From Bacteroidota bacterium (GTDB lineage: Bacteria > Bacteroidota > Bacteroidia > AKYH767-A > OLB10), in NCBI GenBank assembly GCA_024643795.1, contig JAHEMF010000001.1:62001-126000 (forward strand): DNA of 64,000 bases. The letters run 5' to 3'. Positions 17,253 to 26,588 of the stretch are shown here, one piece after another. A program made the position numbers and the translations under genes. The notes under the pieces are model-generated. The model saw nothing but the letters and a program-made list of their open reading frames with translations, ran no database searches and was not told where the DNA came from. How positions within the stretch are numbered: the stretch's first letter is position 1; every line of letters starts with the position of its first letter.

Positions 17253-17885
17253 TTATTTTATTAATGATTTATCAATTAATTCAGCACAACCAATAATATT
17301 TCCAATAGAAACATACACGAGGTCATTCCAGTCAGTGGCCTTGATGAATTCTGGTGAAGCCACTGCATTATTCAAACAATCAGCAATAAGTTCAGTACAG
17401 TATAATTGGTTGGTAGTTTTCAGATCAAATTTATCATCAAACATAACGCTTGTAACTTCTAGTGAATCAAACATCCCATCCAGCATTTTTATTACACTTT
17501 CATCAAGATCATATCGGTAAAAATCATAAGATATTGCTGCTTTTTTGCTAATAAATGACTGAACAGGCTCCACAATAATATCTGAGTGGAGATTTGCTTT
17601 ATGACCCTCTATATGGATTACAAAGCACTCATCATCTTTCACCCAAACAAATCCGGCATGCGAATATTTCTTATCTGTTGCTGAGAGACGTGAAAACATT
17701 GAACTTATTAATCCTTTACCCTGCCTAACTGCAATATCACCTGTACGCAAATCTGCATACCCGGATCTTATTACCAAACTATTTTGCAACTCAACAGATT
17801 CAGTTTCAATTGCCGATAGTGGCCAAACAAGTCCCAAAAATAAGGTTGTAAAAAATAATTGAATAAAAATGGAATATCTTTTCAT
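17253..17885 (-). CDS. YiiX/YebB-like permuted papain-fold (NlpC/P60-type) cysteine hydrolase
   Basis: A 210-residue exported protein; ATG chosen because it overlaps the argS stop by one base (TAATG). The signal peptide is followed by LRTGDIAVRQGKG, then YSHAGFVWVKDDE with the candidate catalytic His, and TTNQLYCTELIADCL with the candidate catalytic Cys. This His-before-Cys order is the circular permutation of the NlpC/P60 fold. YiiX-type enzymes act on amide or lipid-linked amide bonds in the envelope; the substrate here is unknown. It sits between argS and a small lipoprotein in one operon. Confidence 0.82.
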   Translation of the reverse strand: MKRYSIFIQLFFTTLFLGLVWPLSAIETESVELQNSLVIRSGYADLRTGDIAVRQGKGLISSMFSRLSATDKKYSHAGFVWVKDDECFVIHIEGHKANLHSDIIVEPVQSFISKKAAISYDFYRYDLDESVIKMLDGMFDSLEVTSVMFDDKFDLKTTNQLYCTELIADCLNNAVASPEFIKATDWNDLVYVSIGNIIGCAELIDKSLIK

Positions 17886-19690
17886 TACATGCGTTCCGGA
17901 ACACCAATACCCAATAACAACATTGCCTCTTTGATTATCCACTTTACAGTATCTGATAATTTCAACCTGAACATTGAAGTTTCCGGATCTGTTTCTTCAA
18001 GTATTGAACAATCATGATAAAATTGATTATACAATTTTGTAAGTTCAAAAATATAATTAGCAATGATAGCAGGACTGAATTTTTCTGCACTTTCTGCAAT
18101 GATCTCAGGATATTTCACAATCGATTTAATCAATACTCGTTCTTTTTCTGCTACTGAAGTGTAACCTGAAAGGCTAAAAGACTGATAGTTTTTTAGTGCT
18201 TCCATAGATTCACCTTTTGCTAAAACTGAACAAATGCGAGCATGGGTATATTGTATGAAAGGCCCGGTATTCCCATTAAAGTCAATTGATTCTGCTGGGT
18301 TAAAAAGCATCCTTTTTTCAGGATCAACTTTTAAGATAAAATACTTGAGAGCACCCATCCCAAGAGTATGATACAAATTCTTTGCTTCTTCCGAATCAAA
18401 ATCATTTATTTTACCCAGTTCACGACTGATCTTTTCGGCTTCAGATTCCATTTCATCTATCAGATCATCGGCATCAACCACAGTTCCTTCTCTTGATTTC
18501 ATTTTACCTTGAGGAAGGTCTACCATATTATAAGAAAGGTGGAACAGATTCTTGTACCAGGTGTACCCTAGTTTCTTTAGTATTAGAAACAATACCTTAA
18601 AGTGATAGTCTTGTTCATTTCCGACAACATAGATCAATTTTTCAAAATTAAAATCTTCAAAGCGCTTTACTGCTGTTCCAATGTCCTGAGTAATATAAAC
18701 TGCCGTTCCATCAGCTCTTAAAAGCAACTTATGATCCAATCCTTCATCAGACAGATCGACCCATACTGACCCGTCTTCTTTCTTAAAGAATATCCCTTTA
18801 TCAACGCCTTGCATCACAATATCCTTGCCTAATAAATAGGTTTCTGATTCATAGTATATCTTATCAAAATCAACTCCTAATCTTTTGTAGGTTACTTCAA
18901 ACCCATCATAAACCCACCCATTCATCATACTCCACAGTTCAATAACTTCTCTGTCACCTGCTTCCCACTTGCGCAACATTTCCTGTGCCTCTTTCATCAG
19001 CAAAGAATTCTGGTCAGCTTCTTCTTTAGTCATCCCACCTGAAATCAACTCCTCAACTTCCTTTTTCAGCATTTTGTCAAATTGCACGTAATACTTCCCT
19101 ACCAAATGATCTCCTTTTAGACCCGACGATTCAGGCGTCTCATTTAGTCCAGATTTTTGCCAGGCCAACATTGATTTACAGATATGAATACCTCTATCAT
19201 TAACAATGTTCACCTTAAGTACCCTCGTATTATTTGCCTTTAAAATTTGTGCAACAGAAAAACCTAGCAAGTTATTCCTGATATGTCCCAGATGAAGCGG
19301 TTTATTTGTGTTAGGTGATGAATATTCAACTAAAACCGGGTGCTGTGAATTTGTTGAATGTGTATTATAGTCGGGGATAAATTGAGACCCCATATTAACA
19401 AGTTGATCTATCCAATGCTGGTTCGAAATAACCAGATTTAAAAATCCTTTTACCACATTATAACCGGTAACAAGCCCACCATTAGATACAAAAAAATCTC
19501 CGATATTATTTGCAATGGTTTCAGGAGGTAATCCGGTAACTGAGGTCAATGGAAAAACTACCAATGTAATATCACCGTCAAACTCTTTTCTGGTTGCAGT
19601 AAAATTAATTTTACTCTCATCAACATTGGCTCCAAATATAGAGTTGAAATTAGTTACTAATGCGGATTTTAATTCCTTTTCAAAAAGCAT
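17885..19690 (-). CDS. argS: Arginyl-tRNA synthetase
   Basis: Charges tRNA-Arg with arginine. It is 601 residues, class Ia: N-terminal additional domain to ~110, the HIGH-type motif PLHLGHIRNN (133-136 = HLGH) after SSPNTNK, the KMSK-equivalent GKMKSREGTVV, and a C-terminal anticodon-binding helical bundle ending PERM. It starts nine bases after arginase, so two arginine-consuming enzymes share one transcript, and it overlaps the downstream hydrolase start by one base. No odd features in the catalytic core. Confidence 0.97.
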   Translation of the reverse strand: MLFEKELKSALVTNFNSIFGANVDESKINFTATRKEFDGDITLVVFPLTSVTGLPPETIANNIGDFFVSNGGLVTGYNVVKGFLNLVISNQHWIDQLVNMGSQFIPDYNTHSTNSQHPVLVEYSSPNTNKPLHLGHIRNNLLGFSVAQILKANNTRVLKVNIVNDRGIHICKSMLAWQKSGLNETPESSGLKGDHLVGKYYVQFDKMLKKEVEELISGGMTKEEADQNSLLMKEAQEMLRKWEAGDREVIELWSMMNGWVYDGFEVTYKRLGVDFDKIYYESETYLLGKDIVMQGVDKGIFFKKEDGSVWVDLSDEGLDHKLLLRADGTAVYITQDIGTAVKRFEDFNFEKLIYVVGNEQDYHFKVLFLILKKLGYTWYKNLFHLSYNMVDLPQGKMKSREGTVVDADDLIDEMESEAEKISRELGKINDFDSEEAKNLYHTLGMGALKYFILKVDPEKRMLFNPAESIDFNGNTGPFIQYTHARICSVLAKGESMEALKNYQSFSLSGYTSVAEKERVLIKSIVKYPEIIAESAEKFSPAIIANYIFELTKLYNQFYHDCSILEETDPETSMFRLKLSDTVKWIIKEAMLLLGIGVPERM

Positions 19691-19699
19691 ATTAAAAAA

Positions 19700-20647
19700 T
19701 TAATTAGTGATCTGACTTACTACACGTTGTAAAATCTCAAATGTATTTTCGGCCATCAGATTTTCACGATCAAGCGTAGGGTTTACCTCTGCTATTTCAA
19801 AGCAACAAACCTTACTGTTCTGAACCAGTCTGACACATAAACTTCCTGCTTCCTTTTCAGTGATACCATTTCGGACAGGAGTACCTGTTCCTTTCGATAT
19901 GGAAGAGTCCATGCTGTCTACATCGAATGAAACATATATCAAGTCGCAATGGCTAAGGTAAGCCAAAGAGTCTCTGGCTATTTTTTCTACTCCGTTGCGC
20001 TTTACTTCTGATGTAGAGAACATCTTTACTCTGTTTTTCTTCAGTAAATAGGTTTCTTCGGGTTCAACATCTCTAACACTGATACAAACCAGATTTCTGT
20101 ATTGCAGCTTTGGTTCAATTCCTCCCACGTTTTTCAACTTATTCCACAGCTCAACAGTCTCTTCATCGGGTTTATTCAGCTTCGAGCTGATGTTGTCTTC
20201 AGCCAAAGATGCAGCCAGCGGCATTCCGTGAACATTACCAGAAGGTGTTGTATATGGCGAATGCATATCGGCATGTGCATCTATCCATATCACTCCTAAG
20301 GTTTTATCAGGGTTAGCCATTCTTACACCTGCAATTGAACCACCAGCAGTACTATGATCACCAGCAAGAATTATGGGGAATTTATCTGCTTTCAATGTGT
20401 TCATAACCTCTGTGGAGATCCTTTCATACATTGTTAACACACCCTTCAACCTTTTGGCATATGATGTAGAGGTTCCGGTGAAGAGAAGGTGGTTCTCATT
20501 TGGCACCTCCACTTCTTCGTGCCTATTGAACAGGTTACTTCCATAGTCTAGTGCTGCTATCTTGATGGCATCAACACCTAACGATGCTCCTCTGGTACCT
20601 GCACCAATTTCAGACTTTACTTCTATGAACCGTACTTTTTTTTCCAT
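19700..20647 (-). CDS. rocF: Arginase
   Basis: Hydrolyses arginine to ornithine and urea with a dimanganese centre. It is 315 residues. Metal-binding motifs are in order: GDHSTAGG, IDAHADMHSPYTTPSGNVHGMPLA and SFDVDSMDSS, followed by GTGTPVRNGITEKE. The segment TTPSGNVHGMPLA is arginase-type rather than agmatinase- or formimidoylglutamase-type. Its ATG is about 85 bases from the divergent decarboxylase ATG, so the two could share regulation. It leads the operon with argS, the papain-like hydrolase and a lipoprotein. No urease genes are in the window. Confidence 0.92.
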   Translation of the reverse strand: MEKKVRFIEVKSEIGAGTRGASLGVDAIKIAALDYGSNLFNRHEEVEVPNENHLLFTGTSTSYAKRLKGVLTMYERISTEVMNTLKADKFPIILAGDHSTAGGSIAGVRMANPDKTLGVIWIDAHADMHSPYTTPSGNVHGMPLAASLAEDNISSKLNKPDEETVELWNKLKNVGGIEPKLQYRNLVCISVRDVEPEETYLLKKNRVKMFSTSEVKRNGVEKIARDSLAYLSHCDLIYVSFDVDSMDSSISKGTGTPVRNGITEKEAGSLCVRLVQNSKVCCFEIAEVNPTLDRENLMAENTFEILQRVVSQITN

Positions 20648-20701
20648 GTTAAATTAGTTGATATTGGTATAAATGAGGTATCCAACTCTCCTACATTGTA
20701 T

Positions 20702-20709
20702 TATATTTG
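20702..20709 (+). promoter_or_regulatory. -7 promoter element for the arginine decarboxylase gene
   Basis: TATATTTG matches TAnnTTTG exactly, 22 bases before the ATG at 20732. It supports that ATG over the upstream in-frame start at 20696, which precedes the box. Confidence 0.55.
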
Positions 20710-20731
20710 TCAATCCAACTCACTTACATCT

Positions 20732-22129
20732 ATGAAGAATCGATATGTCGACCTGATCACTCAAACATTTGAATTTCCACAAGAAGATTTTGAAGTGGTC
20801 GATAATAGCTTGGAATTCAATGGAATACCTTTAAAGGACATCATTGATCAATACGGAACGCCACTAAAAATCACCTATCTTCCGGCAATCAGCTCACAGA
20901 TACAGAAAGCTAAAAGGTACTTCAATGTAGCCATGGCTAAAGCAGACTACAAAGGTAGCTATACTTACTGTTACTGCACAAAAAGCTCTCATTTTTCATT
21001 TATCCTTGAAGAGGTCCTAAAAAACGATACTCATTTAGAGACCTCCTCGGCTTTTGATATTCCGATAATTCGAAAACTTGAAGAAGAAGGAAAGATCGAT
21101 AAAAGCACATTTATTCTTTGTAATGGTTATAAAAAGGAAAACTACACTGAACAGATAGTTGGACTTATCCGTGATGGCTTTACAAATGTGATCCCAATAT
21201 TGGATAACGTACAGGAACTTAATGCTTATGAAAAACTATCAAGTGAACAAAAGATCCAGATAGGTATTCGAATTGCATCTGAGGAAGAACCTAATTTTGA
21301 GTTCTATACATCCAGACTGGGAATCAGACCATCTGCCATTCTTGACTACTACAAAAGTCGTATTAAAGACAATCCGAATCTGGAGCTGAAAATGCTTCAC
21401 TTCTTCATTAACACCGGTATTCGCGATACGGCTTACTACTGGGCAGAATTGAATAAATGTATAAACTTGTACTGCGACCTTAAAAAGTACTGTCCCCAAT
21501 TAGATTCGCTTGACATTGGAGGCGGGTTTCCAATCAGAACAACACTCAGCTTTGACTTTGACTATCAATATATGGCTGATGAGATAATCAGACAGATCAA
21601 ATCTTCTTGTGATCAGAAAGATGTTGAAGAACCAAATATTTTTACTGAATTCGGTTCTTTCACAGTTGGTGAATCCGGAGCTATTCTGTTCAAAGTAATT
21701 GAGCAAAAACAACAGAATGATAAGGAATACTGGAATATGGTTGATTCATCATTCATAACCACATTACCTGATACATGGGGCATCAAACAACGATTTATCC
21801 TCTTGGCTGTAAATCATTGGGATAAGGAATATCAGCGTGTCAATCTGGGCGGACTAACTTGTGATAGTGAAGATTACTACACGATGGAAAGCATGAAAAA
21901 TAGGGTCTTTTTACCTATGGTAGAACCCGAAGATGAACCGTTGTATCTTGGATTCTTTCATACAGGAGCTTATCAGGAATCACTTGGAGGATATGGAGGT
22001 ATTCAACATTGTCTTATTCCGGCTCCTAAACATGTGTTGATTGACAGGAATGAAGATGGAGACTATGTGACGAGGCTATTTGCCAAGGAACAAAGTGCAA
22101 AATCAATGATGAAAATCCTGGGGTATTGA
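20732..22129 (+). CDS. speA: Fold-III PLP decarboxylase, probably arginine decarboxylase
   Basis: Likely converts arginine to agmatine for polyamine synthesis. It is 465 residues, the size of the short arginine decarboxylase seen in Bacteroidota. The alanine-racemase-type barrel contains YTYCYCTKSSHFSFILEE, with the PLP-binding Lys. It also has LDIGGGFPI and the FTEFGSFTVGESGA phosphate-binding region. The C-terminal part is a beta domain ending GGYGGIQHCLIPAPKHV. Divergence from arginase fits competing fates for arginine. The substrate could be another basic amino acid; specificity was not derived from the sequence. It is convergent with the next gene at a 4-base gap. Confidence 0.85.
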   Translation: MKNRYVDLITQTFEFPQEDFEVVDNSLEFNGIPLKDIIDQYGTPLKITYLPAISSQIQKAKRYFNVAMAKADYKGSYTYCYCTKSSHFSFILEEVLKNDTHLETSSAFDIPIIRKLEEEGKIDKSTFILCNGYKKENYTEQIVGLIRDGFTNVIPILDNVQELNAYEKLSSEQKIQIGIRIASEEEPNFEFYTSRLGIRPSAILDYYKSRIKDNPNLELKMLHFFINTGIRDTAYYWAELNKCINLYCDLKKYCPQLDSLDIGGGFPIRTTLSFDFDYQYMADEIIRQIKSSCDQKDVEEPNIFTEFGSFTVGESGAILFKVIEQKQQNDKEYWNMVDSSFITTLPDTWGIKQRFILLAVNHWDKEYQRVNLGGLTCDSEDYYTMESMKNRVFLPMVEPEDEPLYLGFFHTGAYQESLGGYGGIQHCLIPAPKHVLIDRNEDGDYVTRLFAKEQSAKSMMKILGY

Positions 22130-22133
22130 AATA

Positions 22134-23252
22134 CTACCTGGCAATCATCAACCTTTTTTGAATATTACCATTTGCCAATTCCAGGTTTACAAGGTAATAT
22201 CCATTTGGCAGATCCCTTATCATCTCATCCAAAGAAATGTAGGTGGTTCCTTTAATTAAATGAACCTGCAAACTTTCAGTAACCCGCTTTCCAAGAGTTG
22301 AATAAATTGTTAGGGTACCTTGCTGCTCGGAAGGCGAGTTTAGAGTAAAATGAAGTGTGTAATTTGCCGGTATCGGATACAACTGAGATTCAACCTTTAT
22401 TGAATACTCTTCCACAGCAGTGGTATTGTTCCTCAAGCTATCAAGGTAAATAATACCTGAAGGTATCTCATTTCCAAAATTCGCTGTAGTATTGATCTGA
22501 AGAATCGGTAGCTTTTTAAGTGTTCCCAACCACTTATATTCTCTTGCTACCGGGGTGTTAAAACCAAAACCAAAACCTGTAGCATCGATATAAATAGAAT
22601 CTCTGCCTGTGATGGTAGACTTGACCCTAACAGCATCAAATGTACCATATGGCGTGGTTATAGATCCCCATCCATCTACACTATTCACCCTCTTTTGTTC
22701 ATGACTGTAATATCCAAAGCCCGGTAATCCGATCGCATAACTTGAGTTGGAGGAATCTAAATCTCCGTAAGTCAAAGGCAGGTTATATATGCGGTCTCTG
22801 TCATCAAATGGAACCGCGGTGGGTAATCCATTGATCTCAGCTCCATACCCTGCCTGTTCAAAAACTGAAGATGTTTTGTAGTAGAATCCTACTGCATTGT
22901 CAATGGTTATTTGTGGTACAGGAGGAGCAAGCAGGTTAATCTTCGCCAGATTAGCCCGGTTTGGGTTGAATGGAAGATTAGCAAAAACCACGCTATAAAC
23001 TATGCCTGTTGACGTAACTGATACAAATGTATCAACATCCTGAGTTACCCACTGTAGGTTTGAATAGTCCCAATTTGATGATGGCCCTGTAGTTGTATAA
23101 TCAAGACCTGGTAAAATTGACCCGTTTGAGACTCTGACTGTGTCCCCTGTAGAGGGTAGATCATTCTGATTGATCACTATTTGTCCCATACCAGCGTTTA
23201 TAGAAAGGCAGATGATCCATGAAATAATACCGGCAACTTTATAGTTATACAT
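22134..23252 (-). CDS. T9SS-secreted protein of unknown function
   Basis: A 372-residue protein with signal peptide (IISWIICLSINAGMGQ), a beta-rich body of ~260 residues with no recognised domain, and a C-terminal type A sorting domain: ESQLYPIPANYTLHFTLN, then LTIYSTLGKRV and LPNGYYLVNLELANGNIQKRLMIAR. Such a tail directs outer-membrane export by the type IX secretion system, with cleavage and surface attachment or release. The body begins IVINQNDLPSTGDTVRVSNG, a start seen in many uncharacterised Bacteroidota secreted proteins. It has its own -7 element (23272-23279). Confidence 0.8.
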   Translation of the reverse strand: MYNYKVAGIISWIICLSINAGMGQIVINQNDLPSTGDTVRVSNGSILPGLDYTTTGPSSNWDYSNLQWVTQDVDTFVSVTSTGIVYSVVFANLPFNPNRANLAKINLLAPPVPQITIDNAVGFYYKTSSVFEQAGYGAEINGLPTAVPFDDRDRIYNLPLTYGDLDSSNSSYAIGLPGFGYYSHEQKRVNSVDGWGSITTPYGTFDAVRVKSTITGRDSIYIDATGFGFGFNTPVAREYKWLGTLKKLPILQINTTANFGNEIPSGIIYLDSLRNNTTAVEEYSIKVESQLYPIPANYTLHFTLNSPSEQQGTLTIYSTLGKRVTESLQVHLIKGTTYISLDEMIRDLPNGYYLVNLELANGNIQKRLMIAR

Positions 23253-23271
23253 GATAAGCTTTGGTTTTATA

Positions 23272-23279
23272 CAAATCTA
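23272..23279 (-). promoter_or_regulatory. -7 promoter element for the T9SS cargo gene
   Basis: TAGATTTG on the minus strand matches TAnnTTTG exactly and ends 20 bases upstream of the ATG. Confidence 0.5.
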
Positions 23280-23340
23280 GCTTATAAGTAGCTGGGTAGC
23301 AAATGTTCTAAAAATATCTTAAGCATTGAATACCAATTAC

Positions 23341-23348
23341 TATTTTTG
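23341..23348 (+). promoter_or_regulatory. -7 promoter element for the regulatory-domain / TonB receptor pair
   Basis: TATTTTTG matches TAnnTTTG exactly and ends 11 bases before the ATG at 23360, implying a leader of only a few bases. Confidence 0.5.
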
Positions 23349-23359
23349 AGGCTTAGCCA

Positions 23360-24010
23360 ATGTTACTGAAACACACCCCATTAATCCCACTTGTGATAGG
23401 CATTTCCATGCTACTGTCGGTTCATACCTATGCTCAGCGTAATTACACTGGATTAGTCCAGTTTTCAGGAATGGTGGTATCAAGCGACAGTTTGAGACCC
23501 TTGCCTTTTGTCAGTATAATTATCAAAGGCACATACAGAGGTACCATTAGCGACTATAACGGATTTTTTTCATTTGTATCTCAGGCTGGTGACACTTTGG
23601 AGTTCAGTGCAATTGGATATCGGAAAGGAACATATGTAGTACCTGATACATTATTCACTGATAGGTATTCAGTAATCAAAATCCTTACAAGGGATACAAT
23701 TCTTTTACAAGAGACTGTAATTTATCCATGGCCCACAAAAGCACAATTCAAACAAGAATTTTTACAGCTCAGGGTACCTGATGATGACTACTCAAGAGCA
23801 AAGAGAAATCTGTCACTTGCAGAGTTAAGGGAAAGAATGCAGACTTTACCTCTGGATGGCTCTGGGAATTACAAAGCTTCCATGATCGAGAAACAAGAGA
23901 ATTTATATATGGCGGGTCAGTATCGCTCAATTAGTTTATTAAATCCAATCGCATGGGCTAAATTCATCGAGGCTTGGCAGCGAGGCGACTACAAAAAGAA
24001 GGACGACTGA
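23360..24010 (+). CDS. Secreted carboxypeptidase-regulatory-like domain protein
   Basis: A 216-residue protein: signal peptide to about residue 26 (TYAQ), then a CarboxypepD_reg-like Ig domain (FSGMVVSSDSLRPLPFVSIIIKGT, SDYNGFFSFVSQAGD) to ~115. A C-terminal ~95-residue segment rich in Arg/Lys follows (YSRAKRNLSLAELRERMQTL, ending RGDYKKKDD). This short form with a basic tail is a recurring Bacteroidota family without known function. It is separated from a TonB-dependent receptor by a few bases on the same strand, so the two probably act together at the outer membrane. Confidence 0.75.
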   Translation: MLLKHTPLIPLVIGISMLLSVHTYAQRNYTGLVQFSGMVVSSDSLRPLPFVSIIIKGTYRGTISDYNGFFSFVSQAGDTLEFSAIGYRKGTYVVPDTLFTDRYSVIKILTRDTILLQETVIYPWPTKAQFKQEFLQLRVPDDDYSRAKRNLSLAELRERMQTLPLDGSGNYKASMIEKQENLYMAGQYRSISLLNPIAWAKFIEAWQRGDYKKKDD

Positions 24011-24017
24011 ATTTTTG

Positions 24018-26585
24018 ATGACTAAAAAAAATCTGTACCCTCACACTTTATTAAATATCGATTTGCGTGTTGCAATAACTTTTCTGTTTGCCGTCCTCAC
24101 CAGCACTCTGGCATTTGCTCAGGACAAAGCAATTGTAAAAGGGAATGTAGTAGATGAAGCTGGCAAGAAACTATTTGGGGTAAACGTATCAGTTTTAGGA
24201 TTTCCGGGTGGCAGTTCGACAGATGATAACGGAAGTTACCAGATCGAAGTGCCATCAGGTAAGGATATAGAACTCGCCTTTTCGTTTATTGGTATGCAGC
24301 TAAAAAGGATCCCTGCAAGACTCGAACCCAATGAAAGTTTATCACTTGACATTATAATGCAAAAAAGCAGTACTCCCCTGCCGGCAGTAGAAGTGAAAGA
24401 CCGACAAAGAACTCCGGTAACTTTCATTAAACTGGATCCAAAGTCAGTTGAACAGATTCCGAATGCCAGTGGTAATTTCGAAGCCATCCTTAAAACATTT
24501 CCGGGCGTAGTTTCTAACAATGAATTGTCATCACAATATTCAGTCAGAGGTGGAAATTATGATGAAAACCTGGTTTATGTTAATGATGTTGAGATCTACA
24601 GACCATATCTCATAAGATCAGGCCAACAGGAAGGGTTAAGTTTTATTAATCCCGATATGGTTGAATCTGTATTATTTTCTGCCGGTGGATTTGATGCTGC
24701 TTATGGTGACAAAATGTCTTCGGTACTTGATATAACCTACCGAAGGCCTGAAAAATTTGGAGGATCAGTATACCTTGGATTACAGGGTGCAGGGTTTCAC
24801 CTGGAAGGATTATCCAAAAATGAAAGATTCAGCTATCTTACTGGTGTCAGATATAAGACCAACCAGTATATTCTAAGATCACTTGAGACAAAAGGTGAAT
24901 ACAAACCGAATTTTGCAGATGCTCAGGCTCTGTTGAATTACAAACTAACAAAAAGAACTGAAATTTCTTTACTTGGCAATTACTCTTTCAATCAATATCA
25001 GGTTGTACCGGAAAATCGTGAAACAGAATTTGGTACGGTCAATGAAGCATTGAGACTCACAATATACTTTGATGGCCAGGAAGTAGATAAGTATAATACT
25101 TTAACCGGTGCAGTCACTTTATCACATAACGTGACCGATAGTTTTAATATCAAATTCATTGCTTCCGCATATCGTTCAGATGAAAATGAATCTTTTGACA
25201 TTTTAGGACAATACTTTATTGATGAGTTAGAGAATGACCTTTCATCAGATAATTTTGGTGATGTTGCTTTTAACAGAGGTATCGGTACCTTTTTGGATCA
25301 CGCAAGAAATGAATTAGACATCAATGTTTATAGTTTCGAACACAAAGGCTCTTTACAAAGCCAAGTTGTTGACTGGAAGTGGGGTGCCAGATATCAACAT
25401 GAGAAGATCAATGACCTTATAAGTGAATGGAACTATATTGACTCTGCAGAATACTCACTCCCCCACCCCCCTGATAACATTGGCGGTGCCGGAGACCCAA
25501 ATCAGTTGATTGAGTTGCAGGAAGTCATCAAAACCAGATCCAAACTTTCCTCAAATCGGATGTCAGGGTTTATACAGGGAAGTCTGTTGCTTGGGAAAAG
25601 TGAATTATTCAGCGTTACAGGTGGCTTACGGGCTAACTATTGGGATCTTAACGATGAATTGGTTATCAGTCCACGAGCAAGTATTGCATTCTTTCCTGAT
25701 TGGGAGAAAAGATGGAATTTCCGTTTTGCCACAGGGATATACTTTCAACCACCATTCTACAGAGAGTTAAGGGATTTTCAAGGTAATGTGCATACAGATG
25801 TAAAAGCTCAGAAATCAATTCATTTTATTCTGGGTGCAGATCATACTTTCCTGGCATGGGGCCGTGAATTCAAATTTGTAACTGAAGGATACTATAAGAA
25901 GCTTGAAAATCTTGTTCCATATAAGATCGATAACCTTCGTATAAGGTATTTTGGCGAAAATAATTCGGATGGATATGCCACCGGTGTTGACTTCAGGATC
26001 AATGGAGATTTTGTACCGGGTGTTCAATCCTGGGCGAGTTTATCATTTTTAAAAACTGAGGAAGACATCCGCAACGACGATTACTACAAGTATTACAATT
26101 CGGACGGAGATCTTATTGTACCTGGATACACATTCAATGACATCCCAACTGATAGTTCGCTAGTGTCACCAGGAAATATCGCTCGTCCTACTGATCAACG
26201 GCTTACATTTAGCTTATTCTTTCAAGACTACTTACCCAAGTTTCCTACTTTCAAAATGAACCTTACATTGGTATATGGAACCGGTCTTCCATTTGGTCCG
26301 CCAGGCGAGGACAGATACAAAGATTTACTGAGATTCCCGTCATATCGCAGGGTTGATATAGGATTCCAAAAGATCATCATTGATGAGGATAACCCTAAAG
26401 ACCACCGATTAAAATTTGCCAACAAATTGAAATCGCTTTGGATCGGATTGGAGATCTTTAACCTTTTACAGGTTAACAACACTGTTTCTTATTTATGGGT
26501 GACAGATGTAACTAACAGAACCTATGCAGTTCCCAATTATCTTTCAGCTAGAACACTCAATCTAAGACTACAGGCCAGGTTCTGA
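24018..26585 (+). CDS. TonB-dependent outer-membrane receptor
   Basis: An 855-residue receptor from the ATG (a TTG directly before it is ignored). Signal peptide to ~35; N-terminal regulatory-like domain ~38-120 (VKGNVVDEAGKKLFGVNVSV); plug domain ~130-240 with QYSVRGGNYDENLVYVNDVEIY and AGGFDAAYGDKMSSVLDI; then a 22-strand-type barrel ending in NLRLQARF with a terminal Phe. It imports an unknown ligand using TonB/ExbBD energy. There is no SusD partner, so glycan uptake by the SusCD mode is not indicated. It is paired with the preceding small regulatory-domain protein and convergent with the YhhN gene at a 3-base gap. Confidence 0.92.
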   Translation: MTKKNLYPHTLLNIDLRVAITFLFAVLTSTLAFAQDKAIVKGNVVDEAGKKLFGVNVSVLGFPGGSSTDDNGSYQIEVPSGKDIELAFSFIGMQLKRIPARLEPNESLSLDIIMQKSSTPLPAVEVKDRQRTPVTFIKLDPKSVEQIPNASGNFEAILKTFPGVVSNNELSSQYSVRGGNYDENLVYVNDVEIYRPYLIRSGQQEGLSFINPDMVESVLFSAGGFDAAYGDKMSSVLDITYRRPEKFGGSVYLGLQGAGFHLEGLSKNERFSYLTGVRYKTNQYILRSLETKGEYKPNFADAQALLNYKLTKRTEISLLGNYSFNQYQVVPENRETEFGTVNEALRLTIYFDGQEVDKYNTLTGAVTLSHNVTDSFNIKFIASAYRSDENESFDILGQYFIDELENDLSSDNFGDVAFNRGIGTFLDHARNELDINVYSFEHKGSLQSQVVDWKWGARYQHEKINDLISEWNYIDSAEYSLPHPPDNIGGAGDPNQLIELQEVIKTRSKLSSNRMSGFIQGSLLLGKSELFSVTGGLRANYWDLNDELVISPRASIAFFPDWEKRWNFRFATGIYFQPPFYRELRDFQGNVHTDVKAQKSIHFILGADHTFLAWGREFKFVTEGYYKKLENLVPYKIDNLRIRYFGENNSDGYATGVDFRINGDFVPGVQSWASLSFLKTEEDIRNDDYYKYYNSDGDLIVPGYTFNDIPTDSSLVSPGNIARPTDQRLTFSLFFQDYLPKFPTFKMNLTLVYGTGLPFGPPGEDRYKDLLRFPSYRRVDIGFQKIIIDEDNPKDHRLKFANKLKSLWIGLEIFNLLQVNNTVSYLWVTDVTNRTYAVPNYLSARTLNLRLQARF

Positions 26586-26588
26586 TCA

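Noticed and set aside
20696-20731. N-terminal extension of the arginine decarboxylase
   Set aside because: The extra residues precede and overlap the -7 element at 20702-20709, so they would lie upstream of the transcript start.
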